Notes: generated by a model not told the origin, from the sequence alone. Shown: positions 15,400-24,066, counted from the stretch's first letter. The stretch: 61,256 bases of DNA from Streptomyces monomycini (GCF_022271435.1 NZ_JAFIQY010000050.1:1-61256), one strand, 5' to 3'. Made by a program: numbers and translations.

Positions 15400-15429
15400 C
15401 CGGAGCCCCGAAAACTTCAGGGGCTCCGG
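15400..15429. terminator. Bidirectional terminator with G-rich repeats
   Basis: A perfect 10-bp inverted repeat (CCGGAGCCCC at 15400-15409, GGGGCTCCGG at 15420-15429) with a 10-nt loop lies between convergent genes. The right arm continues as three more copies of GGGGCTCCG to about 15447, so alternative stems are possible. Confidence 0.75.
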
Positions 15430-15451
15430 GGGCTCCGGGGGCTCCGGGGAC

Positions 15452-16843
15452 TCACGCCCCGTGCCACACCGTGGTCGCGTTGCAGAACTCGCGAATGCCG
15501 TGGCCGGCCAGTTCGCGGCCGTAGCCGGAGCGTTTGACGCCGCCGAAGGGGAGGGCGGGGTGGGAGGCGGTCATGCCGTTGAAGAAGAGCCCGCCGGCTT
15601 CGATGTCGCGGACGAGGCGCTGCTGTTCCTCCTCGTCGCGGGTCCACGCGTTGGAGCTGAGGCCGAACGGGGTGTCGTTGGCGGTGGCGATCGCCTCGTC
15701 GAGGCTGTTGACCCGGTAGAGCGTGGCGACCGGGCCGAACGCCTCCTCCCGGTGGATGCGCATCTCGGGGGTGATGCCGGCCAGCACGGTCGGCTCGTAG
15801 AACCAGCCGGCGGTCAGCTTCTCCGGGCGTTTGCCGCCGCACAGTGCGGCCGCACCCCGGTTCACCGCGTCGTCGACCAGTTCCTCCAGGTCGGCGCGGC
15901 CCTGTTCGCTGGCCAGCGGGCCGACGTCGGTGGACTCCTCCATCGGGTCGCCGACGGTCAGGGCGGCCATCCGCTCGGTGAAGCGCACCGCGAACTCGTC
16001 GTAGACGTCGGTGTGCACGATGAAGCGCTTGGCGGCGATGCAGGACTGGCCGTTGTTCTGGACCCGGGCGGTGACGGCGGTGCGTACGGCCGCGTCGAGG
16101 TCGGCGGAGGGCAGCACGATGTACGGGTCGCTACCGCCCAGTTCCAGCACCGTCTTCTTGATCTCGTCACCGGCGATGGACGCCACGGAGCGGCCGGCCG
16201 GTTCGCTGCCGGTGAGCGTCGCGGCGGCGACCCGGCGGTCGCGCAGGATGTCCTCGATCGCGCCGGAGCCGACCAGCAGGGTCTGGAAGCAGCCTTCGGG
16301 GAAGCCCGCCCTGCGCAGCAGGTCCTCCACGTACAGCGCGGTCTGCGGCACGTTGGAGGCGTGCTTGAGCAGGCAGGTGTTGCCGGCCATCAGGGCGGGT
16401 GCGGCGAACCTGATCACTTGCCAGAGGGGGAAGTTCCACGGCATGACGGCCAGGACGGTGCCCAGCGGCCGGTAGCGGACATAGGCGCGGGACGCCCCAG
16501 CGTCCTTGGCGTCGGCGGGGTCCGGTACCTCGTCGGCGAGGAGTTCCTCGGCGTGGTCGGCGTACCAGCGCATCGTCTTCGCGCACTTGGCGGCTTCCGC
16601 GCGGGCTGCCGCCAGCGGTTTGCCCATCTCGGTGGTCATGGTGCGCGCGATGCCGTCCTGGCCGGCTTCGAGCAGGCCGGCGGCGTTGCGCAGCAGTTCG
16701 CCGCGTTCGGCGAAGGTCGTCGTCCGGTAGGCGCGGAACGTCTGCTCGGCCCGGGCGAGCCGGTCCTCGATCCCGCTCGCGTCGAGGGCGTCGAACGTCT
16801 TGAGCGTCTCACCGGTGGCCGGGTCGACCGTGGCGATGGCCAT
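15452..16843 (-). CDS. Aldehyde dehydrogenase (succinate-semialdehyde dehydrogenase-like)
   Basis: NAD(P)-dependent aldehyde dehydrogenase of 463 aa. Key parts: MPWNFPLWQ cofactor/substrate motif (134-142), Lys160, glycine motif TGSEPAG (211-217), general base Glu234 in LELGG and nucleophile Cys268 in NNGQSCIA. The closest family I recognise oxidises succinic semialdehyde or related short aldehydes. ATG 16843 has GGGAGGTG about 10 nt upstream. The alternative far-upstream start crosses the Pro-rich gene and is rejected. It lies 107 nt downstream of that small gene and could share its transcript. Confidence 0.9.
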   Translation of the reverse strand: MAIATVDPATGETLKTFDALDASGIEDRLARAEQTFRAYRTTTFAERGELLRNAAGLLEAGQDGIARTMTTEMGKPLAAARAEAAKCAKTMRWYADHAEELLADEVPDPADAKDAGASRAYVRYRPLGTVLAVMPWNFPLWQVIRFAAPALMAGNTCLLKHASNVPQTALYVEDLLRRAGFPEGCFQTLLVGSGAIEDILRDRRVAAATLTGSEPAGRSVASIAGDEIKKTVLELGGSDPYIVLPSADLDAAVRTAVTARVQNNGQSCIAAKRFIVHTDVYDEFAVRFTERMAALTVGDPMEESTDVGPLASEQGRADLEELVDDAVNRGAAALCGGKRPEKLTAGWFYEPTVLAGITPEMRIHREEAFGPVATLYRVNSLDEAIATANDTPFGLSSNAWTRDEEEQQRLVRDIEAGGLFFNGMTASHPALPFGGVKRSGYGRELAGHGIREFCNATTVWHGA

Positions 16844-16950
16844 GGGGGTGCACCTCCCGTGGGGTGGTGGGCGGGCTTCGTGAAGGAGTCGGGGCCGCCG
16901 GGCCCGCGATTGCGGGCCCGGGGGCCGGTACGGGCCTGGGCCCAGGTGGT

Positions 16951-17235
16951 CTAGCTGATCGGCCCGGGGGCCGGGGACGGCTCCGGTACGGGGTCGGGGC
17001 CCGGCGGGCGCGGTACGGGGTCGGGGCTGGGCGTCGGCGGCTGCGGCGTGGGCGGGGCCGGTGTCGGGCCGGGCGGCCCGGGCACCGGCGGCCCCGGTGT
17101 CGGCCCCGGCACGGGGCCGGGCCCGGGGCCCGGCTCGGGTCCGCCGGGTCCGGGGGACGGCGTGGGTGTCGGCGGCACGGGCTCGCTCTCCTGCCCGGGC
17201 TCGCGCGTACGGTGCGGTGTCGGTTGCCGCTCCAC
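16951..17235 (-). CDS. Proline-rich small protein (94 aa)
   Basis: GTG at 17235 has a near-perfect Shine-Dalgarno (AGGAGGT) 6 nt upstream, the best in the region, so translation is likely although the product is low complexity. After a short charged start (MERQPTPHRTREPGQESEP) it is almost entirely Pro, Gly, Thr, Ser and Val with PGPGP, PPTPQP and PDPVP repeats. No signal peptide or membrane segment is seen. Function unknown. Proline-rich tracts like this need EF-P for efficient translation. Confidence 0.6.
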   Translation of the reverse strand: MERQPTPHRTREPGQESEPVPPTPTPSPGPGGPEPGPGPGPVPGPTPGPPVPGPPGPTPAPPTPQPPTPSPDPVPRPPGPDPVPEPSPAPGPIS

Positions 17236-17396
17236 AGCAGACCTCCTGGGTCGGACGGCACGTGGTTCTCCGGCCCCGGTACCCGGCTTTCGCCGGTCTA
17301 TCGCACTGACGCACGACGGATTGCGCCCCGGGCGCCCGCCCCGCTCCTTCGGGTGGCTTGTCCGGTTCGTTCGGCTACGCGTGGTCCCCGGCCGCC

Positions 17397-17409
17397 TACA
17401 TTGCGGTCA
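17397..17409 (+). promoter_or_regulatory. -10 element of a likely leaderless promoter
   Basis: TACATT (17397-17402) ends 6 nt before the ATG at 17409, placing transcription start at or next to the A of the start codon. No ribosome site is present, in keeping with a leaderless mRNA. The -35 is weak. Confidence 0.45.
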
Positions 17410-18146
17410 TGACCTCCGCGAGGACCCTGGCGGCCGCGGCCTGCGCGGCCGTGCTCGCCCTGTCCGTGCCCGCCTCCGCCGTGGCCGCACCCCGCTCCCT
17501 CACACCCTTTCCCGACGGCCGGCCGCTGCCCACCCGTATGGCCGACACCGGCGGCGGCAGTCAGCTCATCACGGCTCGCGCCGCGAGCCTGCGCTCCACG
17601 ACCGGCACGGTCAGCTGGTGGCAGCGGCACGGAAGCCGCTGGCACCGGATCGGTACGGCGCCCGCGCGCTTCGGGGCGAACGGGCTGGCCGAGGGCGCGT
17701 CACGGGAGCAGGGCACCTCGACGACGCCCACGGGCCTGTACGACCTGCCGTTCGCCTTCGGCCTCGCGAGGGCACCGGCCGGGACGAGGATCCTGTACCG
17801 GCCGGTACGGGACACGTCCTGGTGGTGTCAGGACAACGGCTCCTCCTCGTACAACCGCTGGGTGGACCCGCGCCCGCGCGACTGCGCGGCGAAGGAGGCC
17901 GAGCGGCTGGCCGACTACCCGACGCAGTACCGCCGGGCTCTCGTCATCGGCTTCAACTACCACCGCCCGGTGCGCGGCCGGGGCGCGGGGATCTTCCTGC
18001 ACGTCCACGGGCGTGGGGCGACGGCGGGCTGTGTGTCGGTGCCGGCCCGGGCGATGGCCCGCATCGTGGCGTGGGTGCGGCCGGCCGCCCGGCCGCACAT
18101 CGCGATCGGTACGGATTCCGGGCGGACGGCCGTCACGCGTTACTGA
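17409..18146 (+). CDS. Secreted L,D-transpeptidase-like (YkuD) protein
   Basis: Exported 245-aa protein with a signal peptide cleaving near AVA-AP (27). The C-terminal half ends in IFLHVHGRGATAGCVSVP: His200 and Cys208 with the Gly-Cys-Val-Ser pattern define the YkuD active site that forms or hydrolyses 3-3 peptidoglycan cross-links. The core is short for the family. Two extra Cys at 140 and 159 could form a disulfide. The 3' end overlaps the convergent ABC ATPase gene by 14 nt. Confidence 0.85.
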   Translation: MTSARTLAAAACAAVLALSVPASAVAAPRSLTPFPDGRPLPTRMADTGGGSQLITARAASLRSTTGTVSWWQRHGSRWHRIGTAPARFGANGLAEGASREQGTSTTPTGLYDLPFAFGLARAPAGTRILYRPVRDTSWWCQDNGSSSYNRWVDPRPRDCAAKEAERLADYPTQYRRALVIGFNYHRPVRGRGAGIFLHVHGRGATAGCVSVPARAMARIVAWVRPAARPHIAIGTDSGRTAVTRY

Positions 18147-19362
18147 CCGCTCCCGGGCCGGGGGCCGCCCCGAGGGGGAAGTGGCAGGCCACCCGGTGTC
18201 CGGGAGCGGTCGGTTCAGTGGGCTCCGGCTCACTCTCCGCGCAGCGCGCGCGGGCCACCGGGCAGCGGGTGCGGAAACGGCATCCGGAGGGTGGTGCGGT
18301 GGCGGACGGGGTCTCACCGGTGAGCGGGGTGCCCGCGGCGGGGGCCGCCGGGTCGGGGGCGTTGACGGTGTCGAGGAGGCCCCGGGTGTACGGGTGCAGG
18401 GGGCGTGCGAAGACGTCCCGGGCCGGGCCGGTCTCCACGAGTTTGCCCAGGTACATGACGCCGACGGTGTCCGCGAGGTGCCGTATCACCGCCAGGTCGT
18501 GGGAGATGAAGAGGTACGTCAGCCCCTTGTCGCGCTGCAGGTCGCGCATGAGGTTGAGGATCTGCGCCTGGACGGAGACGTCGAGCGCGGAGACCGGTTC
18601 GTCGGCGACGACGAGGGAGGGCGAGAGGGCGAGCGCGCGGGCCAGTCCGAGGCGCTGGCGCTGGCCGCCGGAGAATTCGTGCGGGTAGCGGTCCACGGCG
18701 CCCCGGGGCAGGCCGACGTCGTCGAGCAGGGCGGCGACCCGCCGCTCCTGCGCGGCGCGGTCACCGATGCCCTGGATGACCAGCGGCTCGCGCAGGATCG
18801 TGCCGACGCGCATCCGGGGGTCCATGGACGCGTAGGAGTCCTGGAACATCAGCTGGACGTCGCGGCGGTGGGCGCGCAGTTCGCGCCGGGTCAGGGCGCC
18901 GATGTCACGGCCGGCGAAGCGGATCGTGCCGCCGGTCGGCGGTTCCAGGCCGACGGCCATCCGGCCGAGGGTGGACTTGCCGCAGCCGGACTCGCCCACG
19001 ATGCCGAAGGTCTCACCGCGGGTGACGGTGAGGCTGACCCCGGCGACGGCGCCGACCTCCCTGGCGCCCTTGCGCCGGGCGAAGGGGCCGGCGTGCAGGG
19101 CGTAGCGCTTGGTGACGGCGGTGAGGTCGAGGAGGGGTTCCCGGGCCGCGGGGGCGGAGACGGGTGGGGGCGGGGTGGTGGCCGTACCGGGTCCGTGGCC
19201 GGTCGCCCGTTCCTCCGCCGCGCTCTTCACCGGGTGGAAGCACGCGAACCGGTGCTCCGCTGCCCCCGGCAGCTCCGGCCCTTCCGCAAGCCCCGCCTCC
19301 CCCGGCAGCTCCGGCCCTTCCGCAAGCCCCCGCCTCCCCCGGCAGCTCCGGCCCTTCCGCAA
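18133..19362 (-). CDS. Oligopeptide ABC transporter ATPase, OppF-like half
   Basis: Second ATPase half. All nucleotide-binding motifs are intact and the C-terminal Cys cluster (possible Fe-S or structural) is present. The first candidate start in frame is a TTG at 19362 inside the minisatellite and has no ribosome site. A GTG within FHPVKSAAEERA (about 19225) is a better independent start. The need for an artificial start is a main argument that this was the C-terminal half of a fusion. It ends inside the convergent L,D-transpeptidase gene. Confidence 0.75.
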   Translation of the reverse strand: MRKGRSCRGRRGLAEGPELPGEAGLAEGPELPGAAEHRFACFHPVKSAAEERATGHGPGTATTPPPPVSAPAAREPLLDLTAVTKRYALHAGPFARRKGAREVGAVAGVSLTVTRGETFGIVGESGCGKSTLGRMAVGLEPPTGGTIRFAGRDIGALTRRELRAHRRDVQLMFQDSYASMDPRMRVGTILREPLVIQGIGDRAAQERRVAALLDDVGLPRGAVDRYPHEFSGGQRQRLGLARALALSPSLVVADEPVSALDVSVQAQILNLMRDLQRDKGLTYLFISHDLAVIRHLADTVGVMYLGKLVETGPARDVFARPLHPYTRGLLDTVNAPDPAAPAAGTPLTGETPSATAPPSGCRFRTRCPVARARCAESEPEPTEPTAPGHRVACHFPLGAAPGPGAVSNA

Positions 19363-20368
19363 GCCCCCGCTCCTCCGACAGCTCCGGCTCCTCCGTACGG
19401 CACCGTTCGCTCGCGAAGGCGCAGCGCGGCGCGAAGCGGCAGCCGGCAGGCCTGGTGGAGAGCGTGGGCGGCAGGCCCGGGATGGTGGCGAGGGTGGTCC
19501 GTTCGCCCGTGGCGCGTTCGGGGAGGGCGGCGAGGAGTGCCTGGGTGTAGCGGTGTCGGGGGGTGGCGAAGAGGCGGCGCACGCCGGCGCGTTCGGCGAC
19601 CTTGCCGCCGTACATGACCGCGACCCGGTCCACGCGCTTGGCGATGACGCCGAGGTCGTGGGTGACCAGGATCATGGCCATGCCGAGACGGGTCCGCAGG
19701 TCGTCGATGAGTTCGAGGATCTGGTGCTGGGTGGTGACGTCGAGGGCGGTGGTCGGTTCGTCGGCGATCAGCAGTCTGGGTTCGCACACCAGGGCCATGG
19801 CGATGGCGACGCGCTGCCGCATGCCGCCGCTGAGCTGGTGGGGATGGTTCCGCATCCGTTCGGCGGGCTGCGGCATGCCGACCAGCCGCAGGGTCTCCTC
19901 GGCCTTCTCCCAGGCCTGCCGCCGGGTGACCTCCTTGTGCAGCAGCAGGGGTTCGGCGACCTGGGCGCCGATGGTCATGGTCGGGTTGAGGGAGGTCAGC
20001 GGGTCCTGGAAGACCATGCCGACGGTGTTGCCGCGGACCTCCCGCAGGACGGGCCCGGGCGCGGCGGCCAGGTCGGTCGCGCTGTCCGCGCCGATGCCGC
20101 GGTCCTGGAAGAGGATGCGTCCCCGGGTGATCCGGCCGCCCTTCGGCAGCAGGCCGAGGACGGACAGCGCCGTCATGGTCTTGCCGCAGCCGGATTCGCC
20201 CACGATGCCGAGGGCTTCCCCCGGGGCGAGGTCGAGGTGCACGCCGTCCAGGGCGTGCACGGTGCGGCCGTGGCCGGTGATCTCGACGTGCAGGTCCTCG
20301 ACGCTGAGCAGCGGTGCGGCGGTCCCGGACGGCGGGCGGGTGGTCGCGGACAGGGGGTCGGCGGTCAT
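19013..20368 (-). CDS. Oligopeptide ABC transporter ATPase, OppD-like half with out-of-frame tail
   Basis: First ATPase half. Residues 1 to about 330 are a normal OppD ending in the Cys motif and EEPELSEERGLAEGPELPGEA. After that the frame slips and about 110 residues of Arg/Pro/Gly-rich nonsense follow (GACGRAGAAGG onward), a mistranslation of the OppF half. The start codon at 20368 follows the OppC stop (20379) by 10 nt on the same strand. Confidence 0.8.
   Translation of the reverse strand: MTADPLSATTRPPSGTAAPLLSVEDLHVEITGHGRTVHALDGVHLDLAPGEALGIVGESGCGKTMTALSVLGLLPKGGRITRGRILFQDRGIGADSATDLAAAPGPVLREVRGNTVGMVFQDPLTSLNPTMTIGAQVAEPLLLHKEVTRRQAWEKAEETLRLVGMPQPAERMRNHPHQLSGGMRQRVAIAMALVCEPRLLIADEPTTALDVTTQHQILELIDDLRTRLGMAMILVTHDLGVIAKRVDRVAVMYGGKVAERAGVRRLFATPRHRYTQALLAALPERATGERTTLATIPGLPPTLSTRPAGCRFAPRCAFASERCRTEEPELSEERGLAEGPELPGEAGACGRAGAAGGGGACGRAGAAGGSGAPVRVLPPGEERGGGTGDRPRTRYGHHPAPTRLRPRGPGTPPRPHRRHQALRPARRPLRPAQGRQGGRRRRRGQPHRHPR
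19268..19376. repeat. 36/37-bp minisatellite inside the OppD-OppF junction
   Basis: Three tandem units: 19268-19303 (36 bp), 19304-19340 (37 bp) and 19341-19376 (36 bp), followed by a degenerate fourth (GACAGCTCCGG). Translated in frame each gives GLAEGPELPGEA. The middle unit carries one more C than the first after AAG (5 versus 4), which breaks the reading frame. C-runs of 4-5 nt flank every unit. Confidence 0.85.
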
Positions 20369-20378
20369 GGGCCCTTCC

Positions 20379-21314
20379 TCAGCTCTTCTGGAGGCGCACG
20401 TCGAAGGCGTCCCGCAGGCCGTCGCCGACGAAGTTGAACGCGGCGACGACGAGGACGACGGCGAGGCCGGGCGGGAAGATCAGCCACCAGTGGCCGACCT
20501 GGGTGTAGGTGATGCCGGCCGAGAGCATGGAGCCCCAGTCGGCGGCCGGCGGTGGGATGGACAGTCCCAGGAAGGAGAGGTAGGCGACGTAGAGGATGGC
20601 GTCGGCGATCTGGAAGGTGGCGTTGACGACGACGGTGCCGACGGCGCCGGGCAGGATGTGCCGGAAGACGGCCCGGCCTCCGCCGCCGCCCATCAGGCGC
20701 ATGGCGTGCACGTAGTCGCGGCTGCGCAGGGCGAGTGCCTCGCCGCGGATGAGACGGGCCGGGGACAGCCAGGCGACCGAGGCGATGATGAGGATGAGGA
20801 CGGGTTTGCTGGGCGTGACGATGGCGGCGACCACGACCAGCAGGAACAGCGCGGGGATGGCGAGCGCGGCGTCGGTGACGCGCATCATGGCGGCGTCCGC
20901 CCAGCCGCCGAAGTAGCCCGCGACCGCGCCGTACACGGTGCCGAAGAGGGTGGCCAGCAGCCCGGCGGCGAGGCCGACCTCCAGGGAGGTCTGTCCGCCG
21001 TACATCAGCCGGCCGAGCATGTCGTAGCCGAGGTCGGTGGTGCCGAGGAGGTGGCCGGGGCTGCCGGGCGGCAGGCCGGCCTGGGACAGGTCGGTGTGCG
21101 TCTGGTCGGTGGGGTGCAGCAGCGGGCCGAGGTAGCACAGGGCCAGCAGGCCGAGGAGGACGGCGGTGCCGATGAGGGCGAGTCTGCTGCGGGCGAAGAC
21201 GGCGAGCGTGCGGCGCAGCGGCCCGGGGGCGGCGGGTGCCGCCGCGGACAGGTCGTCGTCCCCGGACCGGGCGGCCCCGGCGCCGCTCGGCGCGTCCATG
21301 GAGGGTGCGGTCAC
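20379..21314 (-). CDS. Oligopeptide ABC transporter permease (OppC-like)
   Basis: Inner-membrane permease of 311 aa with an Ala/Ser/Asp-rich cytoplasmic N-terminus, one early membrane segment (RLALIGTAVLLGLLALCYLG) and five more, as in OppC/DppC. The EAA coupling loop is EALALRSRDYVHAMRLMGGG. GTG 21314 overlaps the OppB stop (GTGA) and has AGGAG 8 nt upstream. It pairs with OppB to form the channel for peptides delivered by the lipoprotein at 22258-24066. Confidence 0.9.
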   Translation of the reverse strand: MTAPSMDAPSGAGAARSGDDDLSAAAPAAPGPLRRTLAVFARSRLALIGTAVLLGLLALCYLGPLLHPTDQTHTDLSQAGLPPGSPGHLLGTTDLGYDMLGRLMYGGQTSLEVGLAAGLLATLFGTVYGAVAGYFGGWADAAMMRVTDAALAIPALFLLVVVAAIVTPSKPVLILIIASVAWLSPARLIRGEALALRSRDYVHAMRLMGGGGGRAVFRHILPGAVGTVVVNATFQIADAILYVAYLSFLGLSIPPPAADWGSMLSAGITYTQVGHWWLIFPPGLAVVLVVAAFNFVGDGLRDAFDVRLQKS

Positions 21315-22261
21315 GAGACGCTCCTGATCCGGGGGTCGAGTACGGCGTAGGCGATGTCGGTGATCAGTGAGCCGAGCACGGTGGCCACGCCGACGATCAG
21401 GGTGACGCCGAGCAGTACGGGGAAGTCCGAGCCCTGTGCGGCGTTCCAGAACAGCAGGCCCATGCCGGGGTAGTTGAACATCGACTCGACGACGAGGGTG
21501 CCGCTGAAGAGGGTGGGCAGGTACAGCCCGAGGAGGGTGGCGAGCGGGATCAGCGCGTTGCGGAGCACGTGCCGGGCCAGGACGCGGGTGCCCGACTGCC
21601 CCTTGGCGTGCGCGGTGCGTACGTAGTCCTCCTGGAGGTTGTCCAGTACGGCCGAGCGCATGTAGCGGCTGAACGCGGCGATGATGCCGAGGGCGGTGGT
21701 CACCACCGGCAGGACCAGGGCCGGGGCCTCGGCGAGCAGGCCGCCGACCGTGTCGGCCTGCGGCGCCTCGGCCGGGAAGATCTGGAGCTGCTGGCTGAAG
21801 ACGAGAACGAGGACCAGGCCGAGGAAGAAGACCGGGGTGGCGTAGGCGAGGAAGGCGGCGCCGGTGAGCAGGTAGTCGGCGGCCTTGCCGCGGCGTACGG
21901 CCTGGAGGATGCCGAGCGGGACGGCCAGCACGGTGGCGAGCGCGATCGACAGGCCGGCCAGCAGCGCGGTCTTCGGGAGGCGTTCGCCGAGCAGGGAGGC
22001 GACGGTCTGGTTGAGTTTGTAGGACTCGCCGAGGTCGCCGGTGAGCAGCCGCCCGAGGTACATCACGTACTGCTGCGGCAGGGAACGGTCGTAGCCCTGC
22101 TGGTGGTTGAAGTGCGCGATGGCTTCCGGGGTGGCCTTGACGCCGAGGATGGCGCGGGCCGGCCCGCCGGGCAGCAGGTGCAGCAGGACGAAGACGATGA
22201 CGGAGACCAGCAGCAGCACGACGACGGCCTGGGCGACGCGTTTGACCAGGAAGCGGATCAC
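21311..22261 (-). CDS. Oligopeptide ABC transporter permease (OppB-like)
   Basis: Permease of 316 aa, starting MIRFLVKRVAQAVVVLLLVSVIVF as typical OppB/DppB. It has six membrane segments and an EAA loop around LQEDYVRTAHAKGQSG. GTG 22261 overlaps the stop of the binding-protein gene by GTGA, so the operon is tightly coupled. The huge frame that continues upstream on this strand is antisense to other genes and is not used. Confidence 0.92.
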   Translation of the reverse strand: MIRFLVKRVAQAVVVLLLVSVIVFVLLHLLPGGPARAILGVKATPEAIAHFNHQQGYDRSLPQQYVMYLGRLLTGDLGESYKLNQTVASLLGERLPKTALLAGLSIALATVLAVPLGILQAVRRGKAADYLLTGAAFLAYATPVFFLGLVLVLVFSQQLQIFPAEAPQADTVGGLLAEAPALVLPVVTTALGIIAAFSRYMRSAVLDNLQEDYVRTAHAKGQSGTRVLARHVLRNALIPLATLLGLYLPTLFSGTLVVESMFNYPGMGLLFWNAAQGSDFPVLLGVTLIVGVATVLGSLITDIAYAVLDPRIRSVS

Positions 22262-24066
22262 CGGCCCGCACCGCCCTTCTTGACGAAGTACCAGTCCTGC
22301 GGCGCCAGGCCGAGAGTGGGGTTCTGGTCGATGCCGCGCAGGTCGTTGCGGATGACGGAGACCTGGTAGGCCGGGTTGGGCGTCCACAGGACGGGCACCT
22401 GGTCCGCCGTGTAGCGGGCGTAGTCGCGCAGCGCGGTCGGGTCGTCGGAGTACTCGGTCTTCTTGATCAGCTCGTCGGCCTTCGGGTCGGACCAGTTGCC
22501 CATGTTGGAGGGCGCCCCGGTGGCGAAGAGCGAGTCGCCGCTGGCCACGGTCGGGAAGTACCAGCTGCCCTGGGTGCCGAAGAAGCCCGTCTGCCAGGCG
22601 GAGCACACCGGTTCGGCCGGCTTGCAGGGGACGGTGGTGCCGAGGACGGTGTTCAGCGGCTGCTGCCGGATGTCCAGGGTGATACCGGCCTTGTCCATGG
22701 CGGACTTGATCTCCTGCATGGTGTTGGACGTCTCGGTGGAGCCGGACTGGGAGAGGAGTTCCAGGCGCAGCGGCTGTCCGCCGGGGATGTCCTTGCCGCA
22801 CTGTCCGGGGCCGGTGCCGGGGCGGGCACAGCGCAGCCTGCCGTCGGTGCGCTGCCAGCCGTGCGCGGCGAGCAGGGCCGCGGCCTTCTTCGGGTCGTAC
22901 GGGAACGGGTCGCGGTCCAGCTGCGCGGCGGGCACCGGGCCGCGGGTGGGTGCCGCGCTGCCGTGCCAGACGACCTCGGAGATCGTCTTCTGGTCGACGA
23001 GGTGCTGGAGTGCCTGGCGCAGGTAGGTCTGGCGGAGCAGCGGTCCGGCGGTGGGGTGGTTGAGGTTCAGGACGATGTAGGTGATCGCCCAGCCTTCCCA
23101 CGGGTCGATGCGGTAGCCCAGTTTCTTGAAGCGTGCCGACTGTTCCATGACGGACGGCGGGATGTAGCCGTAGTCCACGCCGCCGGCGCGCAGCACGTTG
23201 AATTCGGAGTCGGCGGTGGTGAAGGGCTTGAGGACGACGCGGTCGAGGTGGGGTTTGTCGGGGCCGCCGTACTGCTTGTTGGGGACCAGGGACACCTGTC
23301 CGGAGGTGGTCCACTTCTCGATGCGCCAGGGTCCGCTGACGGTCTTCCAGAGCGGGTCGGTGGCGAACTTCGAGAGCTGCTTGGCGTGCTGGAGCAGCCG
23401 CGCGAACACCTTCTTCGGGTCCTCGTCGTGCGGGTCCCAGGCGTGTTTGGGCAGCGGGGTGAAGTTGTCGAGCTGGTTGCCGGTGAACCAGGCGGGGTTG
23501 TACGCGCGGTCCAGGCGCAGCCGGAAGGTGCGCTCGTCCAGCACCTCGAACTTCTTGACGTTGTCGGGCAGCAGGCCCGGCGAGTAGCCCGCCCACTCCT
23601 CCTTGTCGTGCTTGATCAGGTCGTACCAGAACTCGACGTCGCGGCTGGTCACGGGGGTGCCGTCGGACCAGCGGTGGCCCTGCTTGAGCGTGATGGTGAC
23701 GGTGGTGTTGCCGTCGCTGTAGCGGGGCTGCCCGGCGAGGTTGCGCGGGCTGTCCATGGTCAGGCCCGCGCCCTTCTTCTCGGCCGTGTAGAGCGGTGGG
23801 TAGAGCAGGTCCTGTACGGAGTTGTTGTACGACGCCAGGTAACCGGCCGTGCCGATCGGGAAGATCCAGTTGGGGGTGGCGGCGGGCGGCAGCGCCATGG
23901 TGGCCGTGCCGCCTTCGACGCGGGTGCCGCCGGTGGCCCCGACGTCGGTGACGGCGCCGTCCGCCGGGCCGCACCCGGTGACCGCGACCATGCCGAGCAG
24001 CAGCGCGGTCACCGCGCGGAGCAGGGCGTGCCGGGGCCCGCGTCGGCGGGTACTGCGCGGGCCCAT
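22258..24066 (-). CDS. Peptide/nickel-type ABC substrate-binding lipoprotein
   Basis: SBP family 5 (OppA/DppA) lipoprotein of 602 aa. ATG 24066 has GGAGG 5 nt upstream. The lipobox is AVTGC with Cys32. The body contains family segments such as DGTPVTSRDVEFWYDLIK and LRQALQHLVDQKTISE. It sits outside the membrane and hands substrate to the OppB/C pair. It is first gene of the importer operon, divergent from a ROK regulator that plausibly controls it. A peptide is likely given the M81 peptidase behind the regulator. Confidence 0.92.
   Translation of the reverse strand: MGPRSTRRRGPRHALLRAVTALLLGMVAVTGCGPADGAVTDVGATGGTRVEGGTATMALPPAATPNWIFPIGTAGYLASYNNSVQDLLYPPLYTAEKKGAGLTMDSPRNLAGQPRYSDGNTTVTITLKQGHRWSDGTPVTSRDVEFWYDLIKHDKEEWAGYSPGLLPDNVKKFEVLDERTFRLRLDRAYNPAWFTGNQLDNFTPLPKHAWDPHDEDPKKVFARLLQHAKQLSKFATDPLWKTVSGPWRIEKWTTSGQVSLVPNKQYGGPDKPHLDRVVLKPFTTADSEFNVLRAGGVDYGYIPPSVMEQSARFKKLGYRIDPWEGWAITYIVLNLNHPTAGPLLRQTYLRQALQHLVDQKTISEVVWHGSAAPTRGPVPAAQLDRDPFPYDPKKAAALLAAHGWQRTDGRLRCARPGTGPGQCGKDIPGGQPLRLELLSQSGSTETSNTMQEIKSAMDKAGITLDIRQQPLNTVLGTTVPCKPAEPVCSAWQTGFFGTQGSWYFPTVASGDSLFATGAPSNMGNWSDPKADELIKKTEYSDDPTALRDYARYTADQVPVLWTPNPAYQVSVIRNDLRGIDQNPTLGLAPQDWYFVKKGGAGR

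Larger units (their letters stand above)
18133..20368 (-). pseudogene. Double ABC ATPase (OppD-OppF fusion) interrupted by a one-base repeat slip
   Basis: From GTG/ATG 20368 the first ATPase runs to about 19380: Walker A GESGCGKT, Q-loop VFQDPLTSLNP, signature LSGGMRQR, Walker B LLIADEP, and the OppD Cys motif CRFAPRCAFASERC. The second runs from about 19150 to 18133: GESGCGKST, FQDSYASMDP, FSGGQRQR, VVADEP, CRFRTRCPVARARC. The two lie in different frames. The join is a 36/37-bp minisatellite (19268-19376); removing its one extra C gives a single 744-codon ORF. Either a true frameshift, two separately translated subunits, or a sequence error. The set would power the importer with the permeases and binding protein upstream. 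Confidence 0.75.

Noticed and set aside
19109..21350. Long plus-strand frames antisense to the ABC genes
   Set aside because: Gly/Arg/Asp-rich shadows with no start signal.
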